DNA from: Chromohalobacter beijerinckii
GTDB taxonomy: Bacteria; Pseudomonadota; Gammaproteobacteria; Pseudomonadales; Halomonadaceae
Length of the DNA: 64,000 bases
Assembly: GCF_023061185.1 (NCBI RefSeq)
Contig: NZ_JAKGAK010000001.1
Coordinates: forward strand, 1 to 64,000
Reading direction: 5' to 3'
Shown here: piece after piece, positions 26,762-35,643 of the stretch
How positions within the stretch are numbered: the first letter of the stretch is position 1
How the letters are laid out: each line of letters starts with the position of its first letter
The notes under the pieces: generated by a model
Told to the model about the DNA's origin: nothing
Database searches by the model: none
What the model saw: only the letters and a program-made list of their open reading frames with translations
Position numbers and translations under genes: made by a program

Positions 26762-28195
26762 TCATTCATCGGCAGACTGCAGCCGCAGCGCCACGAACAG
26801 CGAACGCCCCTCGCGAACGATACGCACCGGGATGGCACGGTCGGTCGGCGCGTTCTCCACCGCCTCGATCAAGGCATCGGTGTCCTCGATGGCGGTGCTA
26901 TCGAAGCTGACGATGACGTCACCGCGCGCGATCCCGGCGGCGGCCGCGGCACCGCGTGGATCGAGCTGACGCACCACGACGCCGTTGTCAACGTCGAGTT
27001 GACTGCGCATCTGATCGTCAAGGTCACTGACCGCGACACCCAGGCGCGATTGGCTATCGTTTTCAGACTGCTGTTGGCTGGAAGCCATTTTGCCCTCTTT
27101 CGGCCAATTGCCTACGGTGACTTCGATCTTCTGAGGCTCGCCATCACGCAGGATGCTCAGCGTTACTTCATCGCCTGGCGACACACGCCCCACCAAACGC
27201 GGCAAGGTGGAGGAATCTTCGACTTCGTCGTCGTCGACCGAGAGCACCACATCGCCGGCCTTGAGCCCAGCCTCACTGGCAGGGCTGTCGTCGGTGACAT
27301 CGGCAATCAATGCACCCCGCGTATCGTCCAGGCCAAAGGATTCCGCCAAATCGTTCGACACGGGCTGGATCACTACCCCGAGCCACCCACGGCTAACGTG
27401 GCCGGAGTCTTTCAACTGATCGGCGATATCCATCGCCACGTTGATCGGAATGGCGAAGGACACGCCCATGAATCCACCGCTACGGGTATAGATTTGGGAG
27501 TTGATACCCACGACTTCGCCATCGAGATTGAACAAGGGGCCGCCGGAATTGCCGGGGTTGATCGCCACGTCGGTCTGGATGAAAGGGACGTAAGCGTCGC
27601 TCGGCAAGGTGCGGTTGATAGCACTGACAATGCCCGACGTCACCGAGTGATCGAATCCGAAGGGCGAGCCGATGGCAGCGACCCATTCACCAACCTGCAG
27701 GTCGTCGGAATCCCCCATGTCGAGTGTCGGCAAATCGTCGGCATCGACCTTGAGTACGGCGACATCGGTTTTCTTGTCGGCCCCCACCAGAGTGGCCTCG
27801 AGCTCGCGGCGATCGTTGAGTCGCACCACGATTTCGTCGGCTCCGTCCACCACATGGGCGTTGGTCATGATGTAACCGTCATGACTGATTACGAACCCCG
27901 AACCCAATGAATGGCGCTCTTGACTACCCTGACCGGGTGCCCCCGGCGTCATGGGCGGCATCTGATCGCCGAAGAAGTGGCGAAAGATGTCGGGGACGCC
28001 CTGCTCACCGAACGGCGAGCCCTGCATGGCCCGTGTATCGACCGTACTGGTAGTGGAAATGTTGACGACGCCCGGCGCAGCGTCTTCGACCAATTGAGTG
28101 AAGTCCGGCAATTCTCGCGCCTGAGCGAACTGCGCAGCGCATAGCGCAACGAACGCCAATAACAGTGGGGTGACATAACGAGAGAGACGTTGCAT
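26762..28195 (-). CDS. mucD: Periplasmic serine protease DegP/MucD
   Basis: A 477-residue HtrA protease/chaperone that degrades misfolded envelope proteins. The signal peptide ends in AQFAQA. The trypsin-like domain has the triad His114 (TNAHVV), Asp144 (KTDVAVLKV) and Ser217 (NPGNSGGPLF); two PDZ domains follow (RGWLGVVIQPV about 270 onward, and SRLGVAVSDLDDQ about 385 onward). A Gln/Pro-rich Q-loop (DQMPPMTPGAPGQGSQ) lies before the triad. The ATG has AGGAG upstream. Downstream of rseA but about 340 bases away, with a terminator between, so it likely has its own promoter. Confidence 0.95.
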   Translation of the reverse strand: MQRLSRYVTPLLLAFVALCAAQFAQARELPDFTQLVEDAAPGVVNISTTSTVDTRAMQGSPFGEQGVPDIFRHFFGDQMPPMTPGAPGQGSQERHSLGSGFVISHDGYIMTNAHVVDGADEIVVRLNDRRELEATLVGADKKTDVAVLKVDADDLPTLDMGDSDDLQVGEWVAAIGSPFGFDHSVTSGIVSAINRTLPSDAYVPFIQTDVAINPGNSGGPLFNLDGEVVGINSQIYTRSGGFMGVSFAIPINVAMDIADQLKDSGHVSRGWLGVVIQPVSNDLAESFGLDDTRGALIADVTDDSPASEAGLKAGDVVLSVDDDEVEDSSTLPRLVGRVSPGDEVTLSILRDGEPQKIEVTVGNWPKEGKMASSQQQSENDSQSRLGVAVSDLDDQMRSQLDVDNGVVVRQLDPRGAAAAAGIARGDVIVSFDSTAIEDTDALIEAVENAPTDRAIPVRIVREGRSLFVALRLQSADE

Positions 28196-28440
28196 AAAAG
28201 ACTCCTGATAAAAAGCGTGAACTCGTTAACCAAAACGAGGAGTCACATTGACGAGGTGCCGGTTCGCATTACCGGCTTACCATGGGACGGTGGCTAAGAA
28301 ATCTAGCACCGCCAACTCCATTGATACACTAACGGGACAAGAGTTCACTGAACAACGTAATTAGTTCAACGCCACTAGCTCAATGCGCGGCCCAGTTGCC
28401 TGGCAACCGTGCCTAGCCCCTGCCACCCAGTGCATCGGCA
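28196..28440. other. Non-coding region upstream of mucD
   Basis: About 245 bases with no gene. A small hairpin (GCCGG / CCGGC) lies near 28259-28277 in the likely 5' leader of mucD. I looked for a sigma-E promoter (GGAACTT-N16-TCTGA/TCAAA) on the minus strand and found none that convinces. Confidence 0.4.
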
Positions 28441-28488
28441 AAGCGCAAAACGACAAAAGGCGCGCCCCTGACAACAGGTGACGCGCCT
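28441..28488 (-). terminator. Rho-independent terminator of rseA/mucA
   Basis: On the minus strand, AGGCGCG / CGCGCCT (28488-28482 with 28464-28458) closes a 17-base loop and is followed by a T-rich tail (TTTTGTCGTTTTG). It ends the rpoE-rseA unit before mucD. Confidence 0.75.
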
Positions 28489-28538
28489 TGGCACGGATTC
28501 GACGGTGTCGTCACACGGGGGCGACAGACGCCATGGAA

Positions 28539-29315
28539 TTAACGCTGACTCGACACCTCGGCACCCGAGCCATTGGCTGTGCGAGAAGACGACATCCACG
28601 CCTCGTCCGAACCACCGGCCTGCTGCTGATTCAGGTACGCCTGCAGCAGGCGTGCCTGTTCATGGTCGCTGCGTGTCGCCTGACGCGGAGAGTCGGAAAA
28701 GAGCGACGCGTCCATGCTGGCTTCCATGGCACCGCTAGGGCTCGAAGGCGCGAGGCTGGGAAATACTGGGTTCGCGCCGGGCGACGACGTCAAGAACCCG
28801 GTGCCGTCACCACCGAAGCTCGCTAGCCTGGCGCCGATACCGTTCCCCGAAGGTGCGCTCTGCAATGATGCAGGCTGCACACTGGCACCACCCTCGGCGG
28901 AGGGCGTCTCGACGGAAGAGGCGTTACCGCTGGCGAATTCGGCACCATCACCGCTGGCACCGCTTGGTGAATTGGCGTTATACACCTGGACGCCGGTGAT
29001 GACCATCAGCGACACCGCAGCCGCAATGGCGGCACTTCCCGCAAAGGAAAACGGCACCGCGCGACGCGTGCCGGGTGTCGTCGCTTCCTGCAGCCCAGGT
29101 TCATCGGCAAGGCGTGCCATTATGCCAGCGGAAAGATCCGCGCTGACATCCACACCACGATCACGCTGCATCATGCTGCGCGCCAAGTGATAACGTCGCC
29201 AAGTTTCGGCGTCTTCTGGCGCGTCTTGCAACGACCTCATGACACGACGTATCTCAAGTTCGTCGCCCTCATTATCCATCAGCGCGGACAAGGACTCTCG
29301 CACGTTCTGATTCAT
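28539..29315 (-). CDS. rseA: Anti-sigma-E factor RseA/MucA-like
   Basis: A 258-residue single-pass inner-membrane protein that should hold RpoE inactive until envelope stress. The start at 29315 (MNQNVRESLSALMDNE) gives the family's N-terminal sigma-binding domain (RESLSALMDNEGDELEIRR, WRRYHLARSMMQRD). One membrane helix lies at about 98-116. The periplasmic part, about 140 residues, is unusually long and rich in Ser, Gly, Ala and Asn, and lacks a recognisable RseB/MucB-binding helix; E. coli RseA is about 216 residues and MucA about 194. No rseB/mucB gene follows; a terminator does. A 221-base gap separates it from rpoE. Confidence 0.85.
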   Translation of the reverse strand: MNQNVRESLSALMDNEGDELEIRRVMRSLQDAPEDAETWRRYHLARSMMQRDRGVDVSADLSAGIMARLADEPGLQEATTPGTRRAVPFSFAGSAAIAAAVSLMVITGVQVYNANSPSGASGDGAEFASGNASSVETPSAEGGASVQPASLQSAPSGNGIGARLASFGGDGTGFLTSSPGANPVFPSLAPSSPSGAMEASMDASLFSDSPRQATRSDHEQARLLQAYLNQQQAGGSDEAWMSSSRTANGSGAEVSSQR

Positions 29316-29536
29316 ACCTACACCCTCACATTCGAGAAGACGAATGCCCATCGTCTACTGGGCGCTACGCAGCGGTTCACGTGTGGCAACACCTTTTCTT
29401 GATATCTTGCACGAGCGTCCTGCCCACCTGACGCGGTAGCGTCCACTCATTCCACTGGTACTCGTTGAGACGTCAAAGTCGCCGGACAGTTCAATTTTGC
29501 ATGCGATGAGCGACACTTTTTTATCACCCGATTCGA

Positions 29537-30142
29537 TCACTCGACCGTGGCATCGGCCTGACGCGGCGCGTTGAGCATCGGCTCGATGGCTTTGTCCACC
29601 GCCTCACGCGCCCTGAAGATACGCGAACGTACCGTACCCACCGGGCACTGCATGATATTGGCGATGTCTTCATAGGCGAGCCCGTCCATCTCGCGCAAGG
29701 TGATTGCGGTCCGTAGATCTTCCGGCAGGTTCTCGATAGCCTCGAACACCACTGCTTCGAGCTGATCGCGCTGCATGGCAGCTTCCGGGGTTTCAATATC
29801 GGAAAGGCGACCGCTATGGTCGAGTACCTCGGCATCCGCGATATCCATGTCACTGCCCGGCGGTCGGCGACCGCGAGAAACCAGATGATTCTTGGCGGTG
29901 TTGATGGCGATGCGATACATCCACGTATAAAAGGCACTATCGGAGCGAAACTTGCTCAAGGCGCGGTACGCCTTGATGAAGGCTTCTTGAGCGACATCCT
30001 GCACTTCGGCGGGATCATGCACATAACGCCCAATCAAGCCGAGAATCTTGTGCTGGTACTTTTTGACCAGAAGATCGAAAGCTCGGGTGTCTCCCTTTTG
30101 GGCACGCTCGACGAGCTGGTGGTCGGTTTCCCTAGTGCCCAT
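29537..30142 (-). CDS. rpoE: RNA polymerase sigma-E factor (RpoE/AlgU)
   Basis: A 201-residue ECF sigma factor for the envelope-stress regulon. Region 2 is seen in DLLVKKYQHKILGLIGRYVHDPAEVQDVAQEAFIKAYRAL-type sequence (core VQDVAQEAFIKAYR) with FYTWMYRIAINTAKN; region 4 in LPEDLRTAITLREMDGL and MQCPVGTVRSRIFRARE. The protein is close to AlgU of pseudomonads throughout. A GGGGGAG site precedes the ATG. The next gene is its anti-sigma factor. Confidence 0.96.
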   Translation of the reverse strand: MGTRETDHQLVERAQKGDTRAFDLLVKKYQHKILGLIGRYVHDPAEVQDVAQEAFIKAYRALSKFRSDSAFYTWMYRIAINTAKNHLVSRGRRPPGSDMDIADAEVLDHSGRLSDIETPEAAMQRDQLEAVVFEAIENLPEDLRTAITLREMDGLAYEDIANIMQCPVGTVRSRIFRAREAVDKAIEPMLNAPRQADATVE

Positions 30143-30529
30143 TCATTTCTCCCCCATGCCGGAGGCACTATAAAGCGAAGCGCCGACAACGGCGCCAGCG
30201 CAGGAAGATTGTATCTGCTGTGTGGTCATCATGTTCCAGTCGAGCCCGCGGGGCGCTGAATAATCAAGGTAATAGACGAAATTGGGCGAAGACCTAGGGT
30301 CATGTGGCCGATCCACTTGCTTAACTTAAGTAGTGCCTAGTGTTCCTTTTTCTGCCCGCCCCATCAAGACGATAAAGCGGCGGATGCGCTGATGGCATCC
30401 GAGCATTGACCGCCATCATGGCGAGAAGTTCGGCCATGACATTGATTTTCCCAGCGCCGACAAGCGATAGTAACGCTTCTTCGCAAGCGAAACCGATGCC
30501 CTTCGCGACACATATCTACAGGTAGCGGA
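30143..30529. other. Intergenic region between divergent rpoE and DAHP synthase genes
   Basis: 387 bases without a gene; it must contain both promoters. A GGAACA on the minus strand near 30233 is suggestive of a sigma-E -35, but no matching -10 (TCTGA or TCAAA) lies at the right distance. No attenuator-like leader peptide or strong hairpin was seen ahead of the DAHP synthase gene. Confidence 0.4.
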
Positions 30530-31609
30530 ATGTCAGAACAGCAGGTCAATAACATTAACGTCCTTTCACAGGACGTACTGGTCACACCCGAAGCGCTCAA
30601 GCGTGAAATCCCCCTTTCCGAGGAGGCCGAGCGCACGGTACTCGAAGGACGCCGAACCGTTCAACGGATTCTCGACGGCGACGACCCACGTCTCGTCGTC
30701 GTCATCGGCCCCTGCTCGATCCACGATGTGGACGCGGCACGCGATTATGCCCGCCGCCTACGTCAGTTGGCCGACGAGGTGAGCGATAGCCTGTACGTGG
30801 TCATGCGCGTGTATTTCGAGAAACCGCGCACCACCGTCGGCTGGAAGGGGCTGATCAACGACCCGCACCTCGACGACACCTTCGACATCCAGGAAGGGCT
30901 GCGAACCGCCCGGCGCCTTCTGGTAGAGCTCACCGAAATGGGTCTGCCATTGGCAACCGAGGCGCTCGATCCCATCTCGCCACAGTATTTGCAGGATTGC
31001 ATCAGTTGGTCGGCCATCGGGGCACGCACCACGGAGTCCCAGACACACCGCGAGATGGCGTCCGGCCTCTCGTCTCCGGTAGGTTTCAAGAACGGTACCG
31101 ACGGCAGTCTCGACGTCGCAGTCAACGCGCTCAAGTCCGTTGCCCACCCGCACAATTTCCTGGGTATCGACCAGGGCGGACAGGTCGCCGTCATTCGTAC
31201 GCGCGGCAATCCCTACGGCCATATCGTGCTGCGCGGCGGCAATGGCAAGCCCAATTACGACAGCGTCAGCGTTACCCTCGCCGACAAGGAACTGCGCAAG
31301 GCGGGCGTGATACCTAACATCATGGTCGACTGCTCGCACGCCAATTCCAATAAGGATCCGTCCTTGCAGCCCTTGGTGATGGATAACATCGCCAACCAGA
31401 TCCTCGAGGGCAATACCTCGATCATGGGGCTGATGGTCGAGTCGCATATCGGCTGGGGCAACCAGAAGATCCCGGAAGATCGCTCGCAACTGCAGTACGG
31501 CGTTTCGATCACCGACGCTTGCATTGACTGGCCAACCACCGAAACGGCCATGCACGAGATGAACGAGAAGTTGAAGCCGGTGCTGGCACAGCGCCAGCGC
31601 GGCGAGTAA
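30530..31609 (+). CDS. aroF: 3-deoxy-7-phosphoheptulonate (DAHP) synthase, type I, AroF-like
   Basis: A 359-residue enzyme that condenses phosphoenolpyruvate and erythrose 4-phosphate in the first step of aromatic amino-acid synthesis. Motifs: VVIGPCSIHD with the metal-binding Cys, RVYFEKPRTTVGWKGLINDP, SWSAIGARTTESQTHRE, VGFKNGTDGS, HIVLRGG, VDCSHANSNK and GVSITDACI. The stretch LPLATEALDPISPQYL is closer to tyrosine-sensitive AroF than to AroG or AroH of E. coli, but feedback specificity is not proven from sequence. Single gene with a hairpin after it. Confidence 0.93.
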   Translation: MSEQQVNNINVLSQDVLVTPEALKREIPLSEEAERTVLEGRRTVQRILDGDDPRLVVVIGPCSIHDVDAARDYARRLRQLADEVSDSLYVVMRVYFEKPRTTVGWKGLINDPHLDDTFDIQEGLRTARRLLVELTEMGLPLATEALDPISPQYLQDCISWSAIGARTTESQTHREMASGLSSPVGFKNGTDGSLDVAVNALKSVAHPHNFLGIDQGGQVAVIRTRGNPYGHIVLRGGNGKPNYDSVSVTLADKELRKAGVIPNIMVDCSHANSNKDPSLQPLVMDNIANQILEGNTSIMGLMVESHIGWGNQKIPEDRSQLQYGVSITDACIDWPTTETAMHEMNEKLKPVLAQRQRGE

Positions 31610-31621
31610 AGCTCTCTCCCC

Positions 31622-31644
31622 GACCCCGCTTTACCGGCGGGGTC
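31622..31644. terminator. GC hairpin after DAHP synthase gene
   Basis: GACCCCGC / GCGGGGTC with a 7-base loop, 12 bases after the stop codon. There is no T-run, so termination strength is uncertain. Confidence 0.5.
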
Positions 31645-31680
31645 GACTATCGCTCAAGAGACCAGGCATTGCTCGAAACA

Positions 31681-31700
31681 GGCTGTCCGAAAAGTGCCTA
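31681..31700. repeat. Copy of the dispersed AGGC...GCCT repeat
   Basis: GGCTGTCCGAAAAGTGCCTA matches the left terminus of the 8138-8279 element apart from a two-base shortening. AGGC and GCCT can pair. It lies 20 bases past the dinG stop codon, between convergent genes. Confidence 0.6.
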
Positions 31701-31720
31701 AGCTCTGTCTACGAAGCGCT

Positions 31721-33886
31721 TTACTGCGCCACGCCGTCTATTTCACGCCGGAAAGGCGGTAACGAATCGAGCAGCGCCCTTCCATAACGACGCGTCAGGA
31801 CACGGCGATCGAGTAATGTGATGCGTCCCTGATCGGCTTCCTTACGGATCAATCGACCGCAGGCCTGGACCAGACGAATCGAGGCATCCGGCACCGAGAT
31901 GCGCATGAACGGATTGCCGCCACGACTCTCGATCCATTCCGCCAGGGTCGCTCCCACCGGGTCATCGGGCACCGAAAACGGCAAGCGGGTGATCACCACA
32001 TGCGTGAGATACTCACCCGGCAGATCGATCCCCTCGGCGAAACTCGCCAGCCCGAAGATGATACTGCCCTCTCCGGCATCGACGCGCGCGCGATGGCGCT
32101 GCAGCAATTCGCGCTTGGGTAGGTGATTCTGCGCTAGCACCCGCTGACGCACCGCCTCTGGCAACGCATCGAGCACGGCGCGCATCTGCTTGCGCGACGA
32201 AAACAGCATGAGCACGGCTTCGCGCTCACCCAGCGCTTGGGTGAAGTCGATCAGCGCACGCTCGTGAGCCTCGCGATTGCTGGGGTCGACGGCTTCCGGC
32301 GGCACGCTAAGCACCGCTCGCGAATAATCGAAAGGGCTCGGCAGGCGTTGATAGCGATAGCGATTGGCAAGCCCGGCGCGCTCTTGCAAACGCTCGAAGC
32401 GATTGAGCGCAGTCAGCGTCGCCGAGGTCACCACCGCACCATAGCATGTGCCCCACAAATGCCGGGCCAAGGTCTCGGCGGCCGAGACGGGGCTGGCCGA
32501 AAACGTCAACTCTGCCTCGCCGGCGACACGCTCGAAGGTCAGCCAACGTGCCTGCGGCACGCCGTCCTCGGGGTCCGTCGTGGCCAATGCCTGCCACAGG
32601 GCATGCGCTTCCAGAGTCCGACCGTGCAGCAGGGCGATCAACGGCAGCCAGGCCTCGGCCTGTTCGCGCGGCAAGCCCGTGGCCTTTTCCGGATCGAGGC
32701 TCTCGCGCAGGATGTCGGCCATGCTCTCGAGCGTACGCGACAACTCGGCGAAGGCCGTGACCATCGCCCCAGCCTGCTCGGAAAGTGCTTCGGGCACCCG
32801 CCCCATGGAGAAGCGGTGATGCACGGCATCACTGGCTTCTTCAGGCAGCCCGTGTTCCAACTCGGCGATGCTATGCCCCATGGCGAACGCCTCGCCGAGG
32901 CGCGGTTCCAGCGCGGCGATGGCTTCCGGCAAGCTCGACAACAAGCGAGCCAGGGTCGGCTGCACGGTCAGCGCGGTATTGAGCTCGGTCAGCGACTTCT
33001 TCAGCGTGCGCAGCCAGCGTAGCGTACCGTTGACCGGCAATCGGTGATAAAAGTGGTCGAGAGCCTTATCGGGCAGATGGTGCCCTTCATCGAAGACGTA
33101 GATGCACTCCTTGGGCGATGGCAATACCAACCCGCCCCCCAAGGAAAGATCCGCCAGCACGAGATCGTGGTTGGCGACGATGATATCGGCCTGATCGAGC
33201 CCACGGCGGGCACGAAAGAAGGCGCAGGCGCCGAAGTGGCCACAGCGACGATTGGTGCACTGTCGATGATCGATGGTCAGGCGGCGCCAATCGGCATCGT
33301 CGATCCCCGTCGGCCAGCTATCGCGATCCCCTTCCCAGCGCCCTGCCGAGTAGGCCTCAGCCATCTCGTGCGCCAGGGCCTGGAAGTCGTCGCCGTCGCG
33401 GGACGTCATCGCCTCTTCGAAAAGCGACAGCGTGGGATTGTCTTCCCCGCCTTCCAAGGCTTGATCGAGTCGCGCCACGCACAAATAGCGCCCCCGGCCC
33501 TTGGCCAGAGCGTATTCGAAATCGAGGCCGCTATGCGCCTTGAGGGCCGGCAGGTCGTGATGCAGTACCTGCTCTTGCAGCGCCACCGTGGCGGTGGAGA
33601 TCACTAGGCGCTTACCTCGCGCCTGGGCGATGGGCAGCGCAGCAAGCAGGTAGGCCAGCGTCTTGCCAGTGCCGGTCCCCGCTTCCAGCACGCAGACATG
33701 CTCGTTGGAGAGACGTCGACCAGCGTCATCCGCCTCGATGCCGCCCAAGGTCCGCGCGATCTCGGCGATCATCAGGCGCTGACCATAACGCGGCGTCAGC
33801 TCGAGCCCGTCGAGCACCTGCCGGTAGGCCGCCTGAATGGTCGCCTTGAGCTCGGGATCGAGCGCCTGGGATGCCGTTTCCGCCAA
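31721..33886 (-). CDS. dinG: ATP-dependent DNA helicase DinG
   Basis: A 721-residue XPD-like superfamily 2 helicase (5' to 3') that removes R-loops and D-loops. Walker A is AGTGTGKTLAYLLAALP, Walker B/DEAH is DEGHHLPDKAL. Four cysteines in YLCVARLD and QCTNRRCGHFGACAFF should hold a 4Fe-4S cluster. C-terminal motifs: FGLASFAEGIDLPGE and QACGRLIRKEADQG. The reading frame begins with TTG three bases after the rhlB stop; the next ATG would remove conserved residues, so I keep TTG. In E. coli dinG is SOS-induced, but I see no LexA box here. Confidence 0.92.
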   Translation of the reverse strand: MAETASQALDPELKATIQAAYRQVLDGLELTPRYGQRLMIAEIARTLGGIEADDAGRRLSNEHVCVLEAGTGTGKTLAYLLAALPIAQARGKRLVISTATVALQEQVLHHDLPALKAHSGLDFEYALAKGRGRYLCVARLDQALEGGEDNPTLSLFEEAMTSRDGDDFQALAHEMAEAYSAGRWEGDRDSWPTGIDDADWRRLTIDHRQCTNRRCGHFGACAFFRARRGLDQADIIVANHDLVLADLSLGGGLVLPSPKECIYVFDEGHHLPDKALDHFYHRLPVNGTLRWLRTLKKSLTELNTALTVQPTLARLLSSLPEAIAALEPRLGEAFAMGHSIAELEHGLPEEASDAVHHRFSMGRVPEALSEQAGAMVTAFAELSRTLESMADILRESLDPEKATGLPREQAEAWLPLIALLHGRTLEAHALWQALATTDPEDGVPQARWLTFERVAGEAELTFSASPVSAAETLARHLWGTCYGAVVTSATLTALNRFERLQERAGLANRYRYQRLPSPFDYSRAVLSVPPEAVDPSNREAHERALIDFTQALGEREAVLMLFSSRKQMRAVLDALPEAVRQRVLAQNHLPKRELLQRHRARVDAGEGSIIFGLASFAEGIDLPGEYLTHVVITRLPFSVPDDPVGATLAEWIESRGGNPFMRISVPDASIRLVQACGRLIRKEADQGRITLLDRRVLTRRYGRALLDSLPPFRREIDGVAQ

Positions 33887-33889
33887 GGG

Positions 33890-35164
33890 TCAGAGCAACC
33901 CTTCGGGAGGATGCTGACAGGGCAGCTTGGCGTCGATGTAGGACTCGATTCCCGGCAGCGCAAAAGCATCTTCTTCGCCGACGAAACTGATCGACACGCC
34001 CTCGGCGCCGGCACGGCCCGTGCGGCCGATACGGTGAACGTAATCCTCGGGATCTTCCGGCAGGGTGTAATTCACCACATGGCTGACATCGTCGATATGA
34101 ATGCCCCGCCCTGCCACATCGGTGGCAACCAGCACATCCACCTCGCCGTTGCGGAAACGGTCGAGCGTTTCGATACGTGCTTTTTGCGGCACATCACCGG
34201 AGAGCATCGCCACATTGATCCCCGCCTGGCGCAGTTCGCTGTCGAGGTTGCGCACCAGATCACGGCGGTTACCGAACACGATCACGCGTTCCATGCTCTC
34301 TTGGTTGAGCAAGTTGATCAGCAAGCGCTGCTTGTCGCTATCACCCACCAGATAGACACGCTGGTCGATGTTGGCGGCATTCTCGAGACTGGCCTCGATC
34401 TCGACGTGCGTGGCGTCATGCGTCCACTGGCGGGCCAAGTTGAGAATGTCCGGACTGAACGTCGCCGAGAACAGGAAGGTCTGGCGCTCTTCGGCCTTGG
34501 GCGTATGTTGGATGATGCGCTTGACGTCGGGAATGAAGCCCATCGACAGCATGCGATCCGCTTCGTCGAGGACCAGCACCTCGGTTTGCGTCAAATCGAC
34601 ATCGCGCTTCTCGTGGAAGTCGAGCAAGCGCCCCGGCGTCGCGACCAGTACATCGAGCTTGCGCGACAACTGATCGCGCTGCTTCTGATAGTCCATGCCG
34701 CCGACGACGCTGGCCACATTGAGCGACGTGAAGCGTGCCAGTGCCTTGGCGTCTTTCTCGATCTGCAGTGCCAGCTCACGCGTCGGCGCGACGATCAACG
34801 CACGCGGCGCACCAGGCTTCTGGCCGTCGGGGGCCTTCTCTTCCAGGAAATACGCCAGAATCGAAATCAGGAAAGCAGCGGTCTTGCCGGTGCCCGTCTG
34901 CGCCTTACCGACCACATCGCCACCAAGCAGCGTATGCGTCAAGGCTTCCGCCTGGATCGGCGTGCAGTATTCGAATCCCAGGGCGTGAATCGCGCGCATA
35001 AGCGGCACAGGAAGATCGAAATCGTGAAAACGCCACTTGCCCGCCACCGGTGTCACCTGAAACTGCTTGATATCCCACTGGGACTGCGACCGACGCGGCT
35101 TGCGACGCCGACGCTTGGGCTTGCGGTTCTGGGCCGGTGCTGGGGTTTTATCCGACTCACTCAT
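33890..35164 (-). CDS. rhlB: ATP-dependent RNA helicase RhlB
   Basis: A 424-residue DEAD-box RNA helicase, the unwinding partner of RNase E in the degradosome. A basic N-terminal tail ([19 protein letters not shown]) precedes Q motif ([13 protein letters not shown]), Walker A ([11 protein letters not shown]), PTREL, DEADRM, SAT, and [10 protein letters not shown]. The long basic tail and the [14 protein letters not shown] stretch point to RhlB rather than RhlE or SrmB. Interestingly rne lies in the same window. The dinG gene starts three bases after it. Confidence 0.9.
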   Translation of the reverse strand: MSESDKTPAPAQNRKPKRRRRKPRRSQSQWDIKQFQVTPVAGKWRFHDFDLPVPLMRAIHALGFEYCTPIQAEALTHTLLGGDVVGKAQTGTGKTAAFLISILAYFLEEKAPDGQKPGAPRALIVAPTRELALQIEKDAKALARFTSLNVASVVGGMDYQKQRDQLSRKLDVLVATPGRLLDFHEKRDVDLTQTEVLVLDEADRMLSMGFIPDVKRIIQHTPKAEERQTFLFSATFSPDILNLARQWTHDATHVEIEASLENAANIDQRVYLVGDSDKQRLLINLLNQESMERVIVFGNRRDLVRNLDSELRQAGINVAMLSGDVPQKARIETLDRFRNGEVDVLVATDVAGRGIHIDDVSHVVNYTLPEDPEDYVHRIGRTGRAGAEGVSISFVGEEDAFALPGIESYIDAKLPCQHPPEGLL

Positions 35165-35355
35165 AGGCTTCTATGTCTGTCCATATTCGTACGCAAATGC
35201 ATGAATCCAGCGCGCTTGTCCGCCTTTCCGGAGCGCGCCACGGCCATCGCGACAGCCAAGCTGGATCACGACGCAAGCGGGCATTGTATCAGTCATTGCC
35301 GAGCGTCGCGCGTGCATCGCGCTCAAGCACGGATGTCGCCCGGCAACGCGGCTGG

Positions 35356-35361
35356 TAGAAT
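35356..35361 (+). promoter_or_regulatory. Extended -10 element (TGG-TAGAAT)
   Basis: TGGTAGAAT about 34 bases before the small basic ORF, with no good -35, as expected for an extended -10 promoter. It would drive the small gene and xthA. Confidence 0.4.
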
Positions 35362-35394
35362 GTTCCTCAAGTCAATACGACACAGGGTCACGAC

Positions 35395-35643
35395 ATGACA
35401 CGCAGCAAAAAAACACGCTCGATCGCCAGCAAGGTGACGATTCGCACCGGGCGTCGCAAGGACTTTCGTAAATGGCGCCACGACAACCCCGATCAGGTCA
35501 AATCGTCGCCGCGCTACGTGCAGAAGAAACGTCAGCAACGCAAACTGCAGGCAGCTCGTCGCCAGGCACGTCAACAGCAAGCGCCAACCCTTGACGTGCA
35601 TGGCACGCCGACACGCGACGACGACTCACGGGGTGATCGCTGA
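35395..35643 (+). CDS. Small highly basic protein of unknown function
   Basis: An 82-residue protein starting MTRSKKTRSIASKV; about a third of its residues are Arg or Lys, with Gln-rich runs (KKRQQRKLQAARRQARQQQ) and an acidic end (RDDDSRGDR). No membrane segment or signal peptide. The composition suggests an RNA- or ribosome-associated protein; it recalls YihI-type basic proteins but I cannot claim homology. The stop codon overlaps the xthA start (TGATG), so the two are translationally coupled. Confidence 0.65.
   Translation: MTRSKKTRSIASKVTIRTGRRKDFRKWRHDNPDQVKSSPRYVQKKRQQRKLQAARRQARQQQAPTLDVHGTPTRDDDSRGDR

Noticed and set aside
30143-30300. Sigma-E promoter upstream of rpoE (GGAACA near 30233)
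   Set aside because: No TCTGA or TCAAA -10 at 15-17 bases; match too weak to annotate.
33698-35398. 566-codon open frame on the plus strand opposite dinG and rhlB
   Set aside because: It is the antisense shadow of two clear helicase genes in GC-rich DNA; no ribosome site, no family motif, and it spans the end of one gene and the start of the next.
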